This document shows, piece after piece, positions 26,167 through 35,052 of a stretch of 64,000 bases of DNA (the stretch's first letter is position 1; every line of letters begins with the position of its first letter). Made by a program: the position numbers and the translations under genes. Source of the stretch: Streptomyces cylindrosporus (lineage in GTDB: Bacteria; Actinomycetota; Actinomycetes; Streptomycetales; Streptomycetaceae); the NCBI RefSeq assembly GCF_022698165.1, contig NZ_JALDAY010000006.1, positions 62,001-126,000 on the forward strand. Reading direction: 5' to 3'. The notes under the pieces were generated by a model. The model saw only the letters and a list, made by a program, of their open reading frames with translations, did no database searches and had not been told where the DNA came from.

Positions 26167-27171
26167 GTGAAACATCGTGTACTCGTCGCTGGCGGCTACG
26201 GACTCGTCGGCGGATGGATCGTCCGCCACCTGCGGGCGGCCAGCCACGACATAGACCTCGTGATCGGCGGCCGGCGGCCGGACAACGCCACGGCGCTGGC
26301 GAAGGAGTGTGACGCGGACGTCGTCCAGCTCGACAGCGACGACGCCGCAACCGGCCTGGCCGCTGCAGGCCCCGTCGACCTCGTCATCGCCGCCCTGCAA
26401 GACCCCGACGACAAGGTGCTGCGGGCATCACTGCGGGCCGGCGCCGCGTACATCGGCATCGTCCGCAAAGCGGACACTGTCGGCCGAACCGCGATGGCCG
26501 CAGCCGGCCTCGCACGCCGCCCGGCCCTGATCATGGGCCACTGGCAAGCCGGCGTCACGACATTTGCCGCGCTCGTGGCCGCCCGTCCGTTCGCCCATGT
26601 CGACCAGATCGCGCTGGCAGCCCTGTTCGACACCGCCGACCCGATCGGACCGATGACGAGCAGCGACAGCAGCGCGTTCTTCACCCGCGCGCTGACCCGG
26701 CGCGGCGGGCACTGGGCGGAGATCGAGCAGTCCGAGAACGTCCGCACCGTCGATCGCGGCGGCCCGCCCGCGTTCGCCGCGCAGCCCATGGGTGTCCTCG
26801 ACGTCCCTGCCCTGGTCACGGCCACCGACGCGGCGGACATTCGTTTCGACATCGGCATGGGCGACTCCCTCGGCACGCTCGCCGGCAGCGCGCCCTCCCA
26901 CGACATCTACATCGACCTGCGGGGCTCCGACCACGACGGCACGTCCATGGCCCGCCGCACCGTGGTCAGCGATCCGCGCGGACAGGCCCACCTCACGGCA
27001 CTCGGTGTGCTCATCGGCGCCGAGCGTGTCCTCGGTCTGGACGGAGCTGCCCCGCCACGGGCCGGAGTTGTCTTCCCGGAAGCGGTGATCGACCCGGCCC
27101 ACGCGCTGGACCGTCTGCGCATGTTCGGTGTCGCCATCACCACTTCTTCTCTCCCCGCCACGAACGCCTGA
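26167..27171 (+). CDS. saccharopine dehydrogenase-like NAD(P)-binding protein
   Basis: 334 residues from GTG 26167 (GGAGA six bases upstream). The N-terminal Rossmann fold is RVLVAGGYGLVGGWIVRHL, followed by the IGGRRPDNATALAKE and VDLVIAALQDPDD segments typical of the saccharopine-dehydrogenase NADP-binding domain. The rest, with a MGHWQAGVTTFAALVAARPF stretch, matches bacterial proteins of unknown function, not lysine biosynthesis enzymes. First gene of a TetR-controlled run with VOC, PLP-lyase and hydrolase genes, so a role in modifying an amino-acid-like or keto compound is inferred. Confidence 0.75.
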   Translation: MKHRVLVAGGYGLVGGWIVRHLRAASHDIDLVIGGRRPDNATALAKECDADVVQLDSDDAATGLAAAGPVDLVIAALQDPDDKVLRASLRAGAAYIGIVRKADTVGRTAMAAAGLARRPALIMGHWQAGVTTFAALVAARPFAHVDQIALAALFDTADPIGPMTSSDSSAFFTRALTRRGGHWAEIEQSENVRTVDRGGPPAFAAQPMGVLDVPALVTATDAADIRFDIGMGDSLGTLAGSAPSHDIYIDLRGSDHDGTSMARRTVVSDPRGQAHLTALGVLIGAERVLGLDGAAPPRAGVVFPEAVIDPAHALDRLRMFGVAITTSSLPATNA

Positions 27172-27232
27172 CCGGCGCGAGCCGCCACGCTCTCGGCCCC
27201 GCACCCCGGCCCTTGAACAGGAAGACCCGGTC

Positions 27233-28096
27233 ATGCGAACTCACATCAAAGACATCGATCACTGCTGTGTCCTGGTACGCGACTTCGCCTCCGCCCGCGC
27301 GACATTCCAACGGCTCGGTTTCACGGTCGCTCCATTCGGCCGGCACGGCGCCGAGATGGGCACCGCCAACCACACCGTCATGCTGGAGCAGAGCTATCTC
27401 GAACTCCTCGGCGTCGTCACCCCCACCGACTTCAACCGCGAGATCCGTGACGTCCTGACTGTCCGAGAAGGGATCGCCGCGATCGCCCTGGGGACCTGCG
27501 ACGCAGAGGCGGCCGTCGCAGAACTGACCGCTGCCGGGGTCGCCACACGCGGACCGCAGAGCGTGCGGCGGCCTGTGGCACTGCCGGACGGCAGTGAAGC
27601 TGAGGCCGCCTTCACCATCGCTCACTTCCCCGACGTCGGCACTCCCTTCATGCAGGTGTTCTGCAACCAGATCCTCACCCCCGAATACGTTCGCCATCCC
27701 CAGCTCACCCGCCACCCCAACACCGCCTGGGGCATCGACACCGTCGCGATCGTGACGCCCACCCCCGACACCGAAGCGGCCACCGTCGCCCGTTGCCTCG
27801 ACACCGCACCGCACCGGGGCACCCACGACACCATCGAGGTCGCAACGGGCGGCGCCCCACTGACATACCTGACAGCAGAGGCTGTCGCCGCCCGCTACCC
27901 CGGCGCCGACCTCAGCGGCCTTGCGCAGTCCGGTCCTGCGGTACTTGCTCTCACCGTCCGTGACGCACAGGCCGCCCAAGCGTGCCTGGCACGCTCCGGT
28001 GTCCCTTTCACGGCGACCGGCGACAGTCTCGTCGTCGCGCCACGCTACGCCTGCGGCGTCCTGCTCGTTTTGCGCGAGGTGCGCCCGGCGCACTGA
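27233..28096 (+). CDS. VOC superfamily / glyoxalase-like protein
   Basis: 287 residues from ATG 27233. The N-terminal half begins DIDHCCVLVRDFASARATFQRLGF, the first beta-alpha-beta of a vicinal-oxygen-chelate module; HFPDVGTPFMQVFCNQ and the WGIDTVAIVTPTPDTEAATVARCL restart mark a second module, as in the glyoxalase-like (PF13468-type) proteins. Metal ligands cannot be fixed with certainty. Members are isomerases, dioxygenases or resistance proteins. It lies 61 bases after the previous gene and is probably co-transcribed. Confidence 0.78.
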   Translation: MRTHIKDIDHCCVLVRDFASARATFQRLGFTVAPFGRHGAEMGTANHTVMLEQSYLELLGVVTPTDFNREIRDVLTVREGIAAIALGTCDAEAAVAELTAAGVATRGPQSVRRPVALPDGSEAEAAFTIAHFPDVGTPFMQVFCNQILTPEYVRHPQLTRHPNTAWGIDTVAIVTPTPDTEAATVARCLDTAPHRGTHDTIEVATGGAPLTYLTAEAVAARYPGADLSGLAQSGPAVLALTVRDAQAAQACLARSGVPFTATGDSLVVAPRYACGVLLVLREVRPAH

Positions 28097-28141
28097 CCCC
28101 TGCCCATGATCATCTTTTCCAGCACGTGGAGAGACATACCG

Positions 28142-29425
28142 ATGGCATCTACGCACCACCGCGAGCGTGCGGTCGACGGCCGCACCCTGCGGCCCGAGAC
28201 GCTGATGATGGGGCACGGTTACGACCCCAGTCTGTCCCAAGGGTCCTTGAAACCCCCCGTCTTCCTGACCTCTACCTTCGTCTTCACCTCCGCCCAGCAG
28301 GGCAAGGACCTGTTCGACGTCACCTCCGGCCGCCGCATGCCGCGCCCTGGTGAGGAAACCGGGTTGGTCTACTCACGGTTCAACAACCCCAACGCGGAGA
28401 TCCTGGAGGAGCGGCTCGCCCTGTGGGACGGTGCCGAACGCGGCGCGGTCCTGTCCTCGGGCATGTCGGCGATCACCACCACCCTCATGACCTTCCTGCG
28501 GCCCGGTGACACAGTGCTGCACTCACGGCCGCTGTACGGCGGTACCGAGACGCTCCTGCGCAACACGCTGTCCGTGTTCGGCATCACGCCGGTCGGCTTC
28601 ACCGAAGGCACCAATCCCGCTCACGTCCGGGATGCGGTCAGCGAGGCCCTGGCCACCGGGCCCGTCGGACTGATCCTGGTCGAGACGCCCGCCAACCCGA
28701 CCGGCGGTGTGGTGGACCTGCGGCTGCTGACCGAGGTCGCCGACGAAATCGGCTCCCGCACCGGACGGCGCCCGCTGGTCGCCGTCGACAACACTCTCCT
28801 CGGCCCCATCTTCCAGCAGCCGCTCCGGCACGGAGCGGACCTGGCGCTGTACTCGCTGACGAAGTACGCCGGCGGCCACAGCGACCTGGTGGCCGGGGGT
28901 GTGACCGGCAGCGCGGAGCATGTCGGCGCCATCGCCCGTACGCGTTCCGCCATCGGCACCAATCCGGACCCGCATACCTGCTGGATGCTCCTGCGGTCCT
29001 TGGAGACGCTGTATGTGCGAACCGAGCGGGCCTGTGACAACGCCCTGCGGGTCGCTCAGTTCCTGCACGGTCAGGAAAGGATCACCAGCGTCGACCATCC
29101 GGCGTTCCTCGCCACCGACGACCCCGCCAGGCAGGTGCTCGAGCAGCAGACGACCGGTGCCAGCTCCACGTTCTCCTTCCGCATCGACGGCGGCGAAGCT
29201 GAGGCGTTCGCCTTCCTGGACCGGCTGGCGGTGTGCAAACTCGCCGTCAGCCTGGGGGGCACCGAAACACTGATCTGCCACCCCGCCTCCACGACTCACT
29301 CGGGAGTTCCGAGGGACCTGCGCGAGGAGATCGGCTTGACGGACTCGTTGATCCGTATCTCCGTCGGCATCGAGGACGCCGACGACATCATCGCCGACCT
29401 CGCTCAGGCCCTCACCCGTCTCTGA
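28142..29425 (+). CDS. PLP-dependent Cys/Met metabolism enzyme, gamma-lyase type
   Basis: 427 residues; ATG 28142 follows GGAGAG, so the upstream ATG at 28106 is unlikely. Lys241 in SLTKYAGGHSD binds PLP, Asp216 in AVDNTLLGP contacts its nitrogen, and YSRFNNPN (from 77) holds the phosphate-binding Tyr-x-Arg. The family includes cystathionine gamma-synthase, cystathionine gamma-lyase, methionine gamma-lyase and O-acetylhomoserine sulfhydrylase. The late SLGGTETLICHPASTTH motif is general. Methionine gamma-lyase-like activity is plausible because of the VETPANPTGGVVDL segment and the catabolic setting, but is not proven. Confidence 0.85.
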   Translation: MASTHHRERAVDGRTLRPETLMMGHGYDPSLSQGSLKPPVFLTSTFVFTSAQQGKDLFDVTSGRRMPRPGEETGLVYSRFNNPNAEILEERLALWDGAERGAVLSSGMSAITTTLMTFLRPGDTVLHSRPLYGGTETLLRNTLSVFGITPVGFTEGTNPAHVRDAVSEALATGPVGLILVETPANPTGGVVDLRLLTEVADEIGSRTGRRPLVAVDNTLLGPIFQQPLRHGADLALYSLTKYAGGHSDLVAGGVTGSAEHVGAIARTRSAIGTNPDPHTCWMLLRSLETLYVRTERACDNALRVAQFLHGQERITSVDHPAFLATDDPARQVLEQQTTGASSTFSFRIDGGEAEAFAFLDRLAVCKLAVSLGGTETLICHPASTTHSGVPRDLREEIGLTDSLIRISVGIEDADDIIADLAQALTRL

Positions 29426-29576
29426 AGCCCGAGCTCCGGTCGGCGGCACGGCCCTACACGTGCAGACGAGCACAACCATCCAGCAATACCCCACTGGTTC
29501 ACACGTCTCGGGCCGCCCCGGCGCCTTACGTGTCGGAACCGCCCCTGGCCCCCCACCGATAAACGGAGGCACACCG

Positions 29577-30512
29577 ATGAGCACCGTTACGGCACACGGC
29601 ATCAGGTTGGAGTACGACGTTATCGGCCCCGCGTCGGGAGAGCCGCTGCTCGTCGTGCAGGGTCTGGGGGATCAACTGACGAAGTGGGATGACGGGTTCC
29701 CCCAGGAACTCGTGGCCCGAGGGTTCCAGGTGATCCGCTTCGACAACCGGGACGCAGGTCTATCCACCCACCTCGACGACGCCCTGGTCCCCGACCTCGG
29801 TCTGGTCACGGCCGCTGCTGCCGGTGCCCCGCCGCCTGCAGTACCGTACACACTCGACGACATGGCACGCGACGCCGTCGCTGTGCTCGACGCGGTGGGC
29901 GTCGACCGTGTCCACGTCCTCGGCGCCTCCATGGGGGGCATGATCGCCCAGTTGGTCGCCGCCCATCATGCCCACCGGGTTTTGAGCCTGACCAGCATGA
30001 TGTCCACGACCGGCAACCCGGCGCTGCCCCTGCCCACCCCGCAAGCGATGGCGGTGCTGACGGCCGATGCGCCGGACCCCCGAGCCGACGAGGAGGCGTG
30101 GCTCGAGCATTCCGTCGCATGTGCCCGGGTTCTGGGCAGTCCCGGATACCCCCACGACGAGCAGCGGTTGCGCAGCGCGCTGCTGGCGGCAGTGCGCCGT
30201 GCCCACAATCCGGCAGGTTTCATACGGCAACTGGCAGCGATCTCCGCCGCCTCCGACCGCCGCGCGTTGCTGCGGAAATTGGCAGTTGCCGCTCTCGTCG
30301 TCCACGGCACTGACGACCCGCTGCTGCCGTTCGCCGGGGGCCAGGAGACCGCCGACACCATCCCGGGTGCCGCTTTCCTTCCCCTCGCCGGTATGGGCCA
30401 CCATCTGCCGCCGCAGCTGTACGAGACGCTCGCCGATGCCGTCGCAGCGCTCGCTGCCCAGGCATGGGAGCGTCGGCTCTTCAGTGCGGGGACTGTAAAT
30501 GGAACAGTGTAA
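29577..30512 (+). CDS. alpha/beta hydrolase, C-terminus replaced by IS sequence
   Basis: 311 residues as read, from ATG 29577 (CGGAGG upstream). It has VVQGLGDQLTKW, the nucleophile elbow GASMGGM, an Asp in VHGTDDPLLPF and a His in LAGMGHHLPP, so the catalytic triad is complete. The stop codon TAA at 30510-30512 lies inside the left inverted repeat of the IS256-type element, so the last residues (about the final 7-8) come from the element. Only the tail after the last helix is affected and activity may survive. Last gene of the TetR-controlled set. Confidence 0.82.
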   Translation: MSTVTAHGIRLEYDVIGPASGEPLLVVQGLGDQLTKWDDGFPQELVARGFQVIRFDNRDAGLSTHLDDALVPDLGLVTAAAAGAPPPAVPYTLDDMARDAVAVLDAVGVDRVHVLGASMGGMIAQLVAAHHAHRVLSLTSMMSTTGNPALPLPTPQAMAVLTADAPDPRADEEAWLEHSVACARVLGSPGYPHDEQRLRSALLAAVRRAHNPAGFIRQLAAISAASDRRALLRKLAVAALVVHGTDDPLLPFAGGQETADTIPGAAFLPLAGMGHHLPPQLYETLADAVAALAAQAWERRLFSAGTVNGTV

Positions 30513-31871
30513 CTCCGATCATGGAGGATTGCACCTGTGACCAGCGAGAACATAGCCAAGGAATTCGGGGACGGTGGCCGTGGAGACGGTTCCGTCAGCA
30601 GTGGTGGACGAGCGGTTCATCGAGGAACTGGTCTCCCGGGCCCAGGCTGACGGGCTGCAGCTGACCGGTGCAGGCGGGCTGCTGCAGCAGCTGACGAAGC
30701 GGCTGCTGGAGTCCGCGCTCGACGGCGAGATGACCGATCACCTCGGCTATGACAAGCACGATCCGGTGGGCAAGAACGGTGGCAACTCCCGCAACGGCAA
30801 GCGGTCCAAGACTGTCCTGACCGACGTCGGGCCGGTCGAAATCGAGGTTCCCCGGGACCGGGAGGGCTCGTTCGAGCCGCAGATCGTCAAGAAGCGGCAG
30901 CGGCGCCTGACCGGCGTTGACGAGATGGTCCTGTCGCTGTCCGCGAAGGGGCTGACCCACGGTGAGATCTCGGATCATCTCGCCGAGGTGTACGGCGCCG
31001 AGGTTTCCAAGACCACCATCTCCACGATCACCGATGCGGTGATGGAGGGCATGGCCGAGTGGCAGAACCGGCCCCTGGACCCGGTCTGTCCGGTGGTGTT
31101 CATCGACTGCGTGAACGTGAAGATCAGGGACGGGCAGGTCGCCAACCGGCCGATCTACATGGCCCTGGCGGTCACGGCCGAGGGCCACCGCGACATCCTC
31201 GGCTCGTGGGCCGGCGACGGCGGCGAGGGCGCCAAGCACTGGCTCCGCGTCCTGACCGAACTGAAGAACCGCGGCCTGGACGACGTCCTCATGCTCGTCC
31301 GCGACGGCCTGAAGGGGCTTCCGGACGCGGTCGGTGAGGTCTGGCCCTGCACTGTCGTGCAGACCTGCGTCGTTCACCTCCGGAGGGCGTCGTTCCGTTA
31401 CGCGGCCCGGCAGGACTGGGACAAGATCGCGAAGGCGCTCAAGCCGGTCTACACCGTACCAACCGAGGACGCGGCCACCACCCGGTTCCTGGAATTCACC
31501 GAGACCTGGGGCGAGAAGTACCCGGCGATCGTGCGGCTCTGGGAGAACGCCTGGGCCGAGTTCGTGCCGTTCCTGCAGTTCGACGCAGAGATCCGGCGGA
31601 TCGTCTGCACGACCAACGCGATCGAGTCCGTGAACGCCCGCATCCGCCGGGCGGTGCGGGCCCGCGGCCACTTCCCCTCGGAGGCCGCCGCGTTGAAGTG
31701 CGTCTATCTCGCGGTCATGAGGCTCGATCCCACCGGCACCGGCCGCAAGCGATGGACCAGCCGCTGGAAGCGGGCCCTCCAGGCATTCGACATCGCCTTC
31801 GACGGACGTCTCTCAGCAGCCCGCATCTGACTCACCAACCACCCCAGTTACACCGTTAAGTTGACAGTCCC
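30489..31871. mobile_element. IS256-family insertion sequence
   Basis: A 1383-bp element bounded by imperfect 25-bp inverted repeats: GGGACTGTAAATGGAACAGT... at 30489-30513 and its counterpart at 31847-31871 (reverse complement begins GGGACTGTCAACTTAACGGT). It carries one transposase gene. No target duplication of 8-9 bp is seen: the left flank is the hydrolase tail and the right flank is the tail of an unrelated ATPase gene, which indicates a deletion or recombination at the element. Confidence 0.85.
30574..31830 (+). CDS. IS256-family transposase
   Basis: 418 residues, full length for the family (mutator-type DDE transposase). The ELVSRAQADGLQLTGAGGLLQQLTKRLLESALDGEMTDHLGYDKHD start, the VFIDCVNVKIRDG (first Asp), MLVRDGLKGLPDAV (second Asp) and TTNAIESVNARIRRAVRARGHFPSEAAALK (Glu region) motifs are intact. 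A GTG at 30537 with GGAGG upstream opens the adjacent frame as VTSENIAKEFGDGG, which looks like the true N-terminus separated by a one-base shift, so translation of this copy may be impaired or start at the internal GTG. Confidence 0.88.
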   Translation: MAVETVPSAVVDERFIEELVSRAQADGLQLTGAGGLLQQLTKRLLESALDGEMTDHLGYDKHDPVGKNGGNSRNGKRSKTVLTDVGPVEIEVPRDREGSFEPQIVKKRQRRLTGVDEMVLSLSAKGLTHGEISDHLAEVYGAEVSKTTISTITDAVMEGMAEWQNRPLDPVCPVVFIDCVNVKIRDGQVANRPIYMALAVTAEGHRDILGSWAGDGGEGAKHWLRVLTELKNRGLDDVLMLVRDGLKGLPDAVGEVWPCTVVQTCVVHLRRASFRYAARQDWDKIAKALKPVYTVPTEDAATTRFLEFTETWGEKYPAIVRLWENAWAEFVPFLQFDAEIRRIVCTTNAIESVNARIRRAVRARGHFPSEAAALKCVYLAVMRLDPTGTGRKRWTSRWKRALQAFDIAFDGRLSAARI

Positions 31872-31982
31872 GCCGGCCGGGGACTGCTCATCGTGAATGC
31901 GCTCACCAGCCAATGGGGCTACACCCCTACCCCATCCAACGGAAAAGCCGTCTGGGCCCGCGTCTCCACACCCGATCACTGA
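31872..31982 (+). pseudogene. RsbW-like ATP-binding protein, C-terminal fragment
   Basis: Directly after the element, the frame from 31875 reads GRGLLIVNALTSQWGY and continues to a stop at 31980-31982. This is the G2/end region of anti-sigma-factor-like HATPase proteins, of the same kind as the intact gene at 45715 (GRGLQLVRAIADDFGW). Everything upstream of the G-x-G-L motif is gone, replaced by the IS256 element. Confidence 0.75.
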
Positions 31983-32283
31983 CACCCGCTCAGGGGCAGC
32001 CTGCGCTTGCTACGGCACGTGGCCCGCCTGCCGCCGAGACACGCCCGGCCAGGTAGAGGGCCACACACGCGGTCCACGGCAACCTTTGGTTAACGCCTGC
32101 AGCCCTTTCACAGGACAGCGCTTGGGAGCTCGGGCGCACGCAGTCGCCACGACCAGCCGGCCTCGAAGGCCGCGGTGTGACTTACCGCCCAGGCGGGTGA
32201 GCCGAAGGGCAAACACCACGTGCCCCGGCGGCCTGACCGCTACGAAGATCACAAACCGTTCGTGATCTTCGGAAGGACGTCCT
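31983..32283. other. intergenic, no gene recognised
   Basis: 301 bases between the ATPase fragment and the HNH remnant. Both strands hold only short or shadow frames. The part just upstream of 32284 (GGAAGGACGTCCT before the GTG) looks like the leader of the HNH gene. Confidence 0.45.
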
Positions 32284-32982
32284 GTGCGTCTCGCCCTCAC
32301 CGTTCGCAGCGCGGCAGTCCTGCTTGCCGCGCTGACTGCCGCGCTCGCCCCAACCACCGCCGAAGCCAATCCACTTGGACTCACCGCCGTCGGGCACGCC
32401 GCCCCCGGAGACATGATCGCTCTGCCCGTTCGCGAGGCGCTCGCCGCGCTGCCTGTGCAGGGCGAGGACCGGACGGGTACGAGCGCACGAAGTTCCGGCA
32501 CTGGATCGACGCCGATCGCGACGGCTGCACCACCCGCGCCGAAGTCCTCCTGGCCGAGGCGGTGCAGGCGCCCGCCATCGGCGCGAAGTGCGCCCTGACC
32601 GGAGGCAGGTGGTACTCCGCGTACGACGACGTCTACGTCGACAGCGCCCGCCAGCTGGACGTCGACCACCTCGTCCCGCTCGCCGAGGCCTGGGACTCCG
32701 GCGCCTCCGCCTGGACGGCGAAGGAACGCGAGGCGTACGCGAACGACCTGGACGACCCGCGCGCTGATCGCGGTCTCCGCCGCCTCTAACCGCTCGAAAG
32801 CCGACCAGGACCCGGCCACGTGGTTGCCGTCGTCGGCCGGCTACCGCTGCCAGTACGTGACCGACTGGGTGGCCGACAAGACCCGCTATCAGCTGTCCGT
32901 CGACCCGGGCGAGCAAGCCGCGCTGTCCGAGCTGCTCGCCGGCTGCCCCGACGTCCCCATCGCCGTCACCCTCGCCCGCTGA
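32284..32982 (+). pseudogene. secreted HNH endonuclease-like (DUF1524) gene with two frameshifts
   Basis: GTG 32284 starts a signal peptide (RLALTVRSAAVLLAALTAAL, then A-x-A). After residue about 65 the reading shifts: from about 32486 a second frame gives YERTKFRHW, an RDGCTTRAEVLL stretch and the metal motif LDVDHLVPLAEAWDSGA; from about 32764 a third frame gives LIAVSAASNRSKADQDPATW and the end of the domain. Each shift is explained by one missing base. The restored protein of about 232 residues would be a typical Streptomyces secreted GmrSD-C/DUF1524-like nuclease with DH...N...KxDxDP motifs. Confidence 0.82.
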
Positions 32983-32990
32983 CACAAGTG

Positions 32991-33023
32991 GGGCCCGTCA
33001 CCACGGGGGAAAGCGACGGGCCC
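32991..33023 (+). terminator. hairpin terminator
   Basis: GGGCCCGTC pairs with GACGGGCCC around a 15-base loop, nine bases after the HNH stop. Confidence 0.6.
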
Positions 33024-33193
33024 ACACCTACCGTGCCACAGCCGCCCAGGCGGCGCAGCCCATCCGGCCCACGAGTCCGGCTCAAGACCACAAGGCCGGG
33101 GCCGGGCTCCAGGTCGTCTTCCCCAACTCCTTGATCCCCTCAACACAGCGGATCAAGGGGAGGAGGCGGTTGACAAGGCGCGCCTGTGCGTGA

Positions 33194-33817
33194 GCCGCCG
33201 AAGAAGTCGAACGCGGCGACGTGGGTCTCGGTCCAGGCGTGCTGGTCCATGCTCAGCACCGGGCGCACGAACATGTGCCGCGAGCAGGGCAGCACCGTGA
33301 CGAACGCCCAGACGCGGTGGCGTTTGCCCGTGCGGGGATTGATCCACTGCCCGAGGAACCCGTAGTCGATCTGGGCCTCGGAACCCGGCTCGACCTCCTC
33401 TCGCAGCACCGTGACGCGCGCCCGGTGGGCCTGTTCGGGCATCGTGGCCCGGACCCAGCGCCGGAAGGTGGCCACCGACACCGTCAGACCGCGCTCGTCG
33501 CGAAGCCGCTGGTGGATCGTGGACATGTTGACCGTGCCCAGCAGATGCTTCACGAAGGCGCGGTGCGGATCGATCTCGCCCCAGGTGATCTGCCGCAGCC
33601 TGCGGTCGGTCATCTCCGGGAACCAGCCGTTGATGACCCTTGATGAGCTTGGACCAGTCCTCCTCGGCCATCGGCGGGCCGCCCGGCGCGATTCCGGACC
33701 GCTCGGCCGGCCGCAGGTATTCCTCACCGTCTTCGGGTCCACCCCCAGCGACGTCGCAACCTCGGTCTTGGACCGGCCCGCGTACCCGTGGACGAAGATC
33801 TCGGGGATGTCGACCAC
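33194..33817 (-). pseudogene. IS21-family IstA transposase fragment
   Basis: From a GTG at 33817 (GAGGAGG upstream) the frame reads VVDIPEIFVHGYAGRSKTEV, then shifts after VRN (a missing base) and returns near GWFPEMTDRRLRQITWGEID. The helix-turn-helix of IstA and the first Asp region (GSEAQIDYGFLGQW) are present, but homology ends at FDFFGG near 33194, about halfway through the normal protein. The catalytic core is incomplete and the fragment cannot be active. Confidence 0.8.
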
Positions 33818-34001
33818 GACGAATGTCCTCCTCGCCATCCGGCTGCCCATCGGCCCGTCAGAAACCGCTGGAGGCGTCAGGGACGGTGATCGCCGTACGT
33901 CGCGACCCTGTCCCGCTGGCCCGAGGCCGTGCTACCCATGGGGATCAAGAACGTGCCGGAGAACACTGGACTCAGCGGTCAAACCACCCGCGAGAGCGCA
34001 C

Positions 34002-34556
34002 TCAGACGCGACTTGCCTGGCGCGGAACGGGGCGTCCAAGGTCAACGAGCAGGCCGTCGGGGAGGCCGGACCGGAGCACGTCGACAAGGAAGGGCGGTTC
34101 TTGGAGGAGGCTCCTGCCGAGGAGCGGGTGAGGCCACGTGCTCGGGTCAGCGAACGGAAGGCCAAGGTAGGCGGTGCCGGGCTCGGTCGGCCACGTGGCG
34201 TCCAGCGCCAGGCCCTCGGGGGTGACTGCCCAGGCGTGCGGGGTGTGCAGCGCCTGGCCGGCGCCGACCGGCGCGGTCCCGAACCCCTCGCAGTACGTCA
34301 GTCGCAGTTCAGGATGCTCGTCGGCGAGCTGGCTGCTGTTGGTGAAGCAGAAGCCCGGGTGCAAGCGCTCAACGCCATCAGGGAGCGGGGCCGGGCTGAA
34401 CAACCTGCCTTCGCGCAGCAGCAGGTCGTACTGGCTGGTGTAGGCCCAGCCCTCCAAGATCGGCTGGGCCGACGGATCAATGGCATCGGCAGCCTGACGA
34501 AGGTAGCTCAGCAACTGATCTTCGGACTGGGTCAGGCGCCAAGTCTGATCGGCCAT
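34002..34556 (-). CDS. hypothetical protein
   Basis: 184 residues from ATG 34556, with AGGGAAG about eight bases upstream (a start at 34601 is also open). Composition is coding-like, with no signal peptide, membrane segment or known motif. Notable parts are a YTSQYDLLLREGRLF stretch and HAWAVTPEGLALDATWPTEPGTAYLGLPF, reminiscent of small Streptomyces proteins predicted to share a papain-like or transglutaminase-like fold (HAW...D.T), though no catalytic Cys is obvious. It lies between IS21 fragments and may be cargo of, or a bystander in, that rearrangement. Confidence 0.6.
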   Translation of the reverse strand: MADQTWRLTQSEDQLLSYLRQAADAIDPSAQPILEGWAYTSQYDLLLREGRLFSPAPLPDGVERLHPGFCFTNSSQLADEHPELRLTYCEGFGTAPVGAGQALHTPHAWAVTPEGLALDATWPTEPGTAYLGLPFADPSTWPHPLLGRSLLQEPPFLVDVLRSGLPDGLLVDLGRPVPRQASRV

Positions 34557-34835
34557 CACGCCGTCTTCCCTCGTGCTCAACGAAAAACGCTGGTCAGCCA
34601 CAGGGGTTCACTCCCTGGCCGATCCGACCTCTGGCCGCAGTTGTTATGGCAGAGCCCTCGCCCAGGCAGCCTACCCCGGGCCGGGACAGGACGGCCCCGA
34701 ACTCGGGGGGAACGGGGCCACGCGACCTTTCAGCCCGGAGAGCCGGAGATCACTCTTCAGTCGCTCATAGCGGCGGGACAAACGACGCAAGGTAGGAAAT
34801 AACCTGATCGCGATCATGAATTGGGCGGGAAAAAC

Positions 34836-34982
34836 TTGATCGTCGACAAACGTTCACGGATCCACAGCTCTGCCATCCTCGACCGCCTCCTGCACCACTG
34901 CGAAGTGATCTCCATCAACGGCCCGAGCTACCGCCTGAAGAACCGCCTCAAAGCCGTCGAGCGCGAGGCCGAAGTCGCCTGA
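34836..34982 (+). pseudogene. IS21-family IstB helper ATPase, C-terminal fragment
   Basis: The frame from 34836 reads LIVDKRSRIHSSAILDRLLH and then CEVISINGPSYRLKNRLKAV, ending REAEVA and TGA. This is the conserved end of IstB. The Walker motifs are absent. It reads opposite to the IstA fragment at 33194, so the two are not in the normal istA-istB order. Confidence 0.75.
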
Positions 34983-35052
34983 TACCTCTGCACGTTCATC
35001 CGTACGCGGTTCTGCACTTCAGCTCGTACGTCGACAGCGGGTCTTACCCGTT

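Noticed and set aside
30480..31880. Target-site duplication around the IS256 element
   Set aside because: The 8-10 bases beyond each inverted repeat do not match.
31897..32265. 122-codon plus-strand frame
   Set aside because: Its start lies inside the RsbW-like remnant, composition is biased, and no family or ribosome-binding site supports it.
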